A DNA stretch of 13,474 nucleotides, taken from the NCBI GenBank assembly GCA_029934165.1, contig JAOZMU010000038.1, forward strand, positions 1-13,474. The letters run 5' to 3'. The notes below the pieces were generated by a model. That model had not been told where the DNA came from, did not search any database, and saw only the letters and a list, made by a program, of their open reading frames with translations. A program made the position numbers and the translations under genes. The first letter of the stretch is position 1; each line of letters begins with the position of its first letter. This document shows positions 13,406 to 13,474 of this stretch, piece by piece. The stretch comes from Bacteroidales bacterium. GTDB lineage: Bacteria; Bacteroidota; Bacteroidia; Bacteroidales; JAOZMU01.

Positions 13406-13474
13406 TGGAAAATTAATAATTAATAATGGAAAATTAATAATTAATAATTTTGCTTACGCCTGATTTAGTTTTAG
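13403..13474 (+). mobile_element. MITE-like element, copy C (cut by the window end)
   Basis: Starts taatggaaa at 13403, has an attaata unit, then a second taatggaaa at 13424 with two attaata units, and continues as attttgcttacgcctgattt with its last 28 bases identical to copies A and B before the window ends. The doubled start suggests slippage or unequal exchange between heptamers. The first TAA (13403-13405) is the stop codon of the M23 gene. Confidence 0.7.

Noticed and set aside
1..13474. tRNA, rRNA or tmRNA genes
   Set aside because: No cloverleaf-like sequence with a TTCGA-type loop, rRNA segment or tmRNA tag was recognised by eye; a covariance scan would be needed to exclude them.

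Overview
The window looks like a chromosomal segment of a member of the Bacteroidota. The evidence is the AT-rich composition, a GldF-type ABC permease, a PID-CTERM/exosortase pair, the long M23 peptidase typical of the phylum, the order zapA - 6S RNA - rny, and promoter boxes of the TAnnTTTG type. The order or genus cannot be fixed from the sequence alone. Twelve of the thirteen genes, and the RNA gene, lie on the minus strand; only the M23 peptidase at the right end is on the plus strand.

Reading along the minus strand from right to left, the layout is as follows. (1) A cell-division/RNA block: a ZapB-like coiled-coil protein, ZapA, a structured RNA that I read as 6S RNA (ssrS), and RNase Y (rny). 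(2) A strong intrinsic terminator, then a sugar-nucleotide block: WbpE-type aminotransferase, WbpD-type acetyltransferase, TviB/WbpO-type UDP-HexNAc dehydrogenase and a UDP-hexuronate 4-epimerase. These would make acetamido-hexuronic acids for a surface polysaccharide; the WbpB oxidoreductase needed for the full WbpE/WbpD route is not in the window. (3) ispE of the MEP isoprenoid pathway, ending in a perfect 20-bp hairpin. (4) A tiny PID-CTERM protein and its likely exosortase, a surface-sorting pair of a kind that often accompanies exopolysaccharide genes. (5) smpB and gldF, with no gldG after gldF. Divergent from block 1, on the plus strand, is a secreted M23 peptidase.

The most unusual feature is a dispersed intergenic repeat family with at least seven members in 13.5 kb. 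Each carries one or more 7-bp units (attaata, attaagg, attaaga, attacga or attataa) followed by a core close to attggcttacgcctgataa. Three members (4898-5034, 8392-8493 and 13403 to the window end) belong to a longer MITE-like element whose 72-bp right part is identical in the two complete copies, while the heptamer count differs (8 and 3). The copy at 4898 sits inside a second repeat, and a related copy of that second repeat at 11437-11540 lacks it, giving a filled-site/empty-site pair. Some copies abut or supply stop codons of the neighbouring genes.

The 6S RNA call rests on paired ends, a central bubble, an apical stem with two CTCG-loop hairpins and a U-tract terminator. The 3' strand of the bubble contains TAACTTTG, a perfect match to the Bacteroidota -7 promoter consensus, as expected if the RNA mimics a promoter for that phylum's sigma factor.
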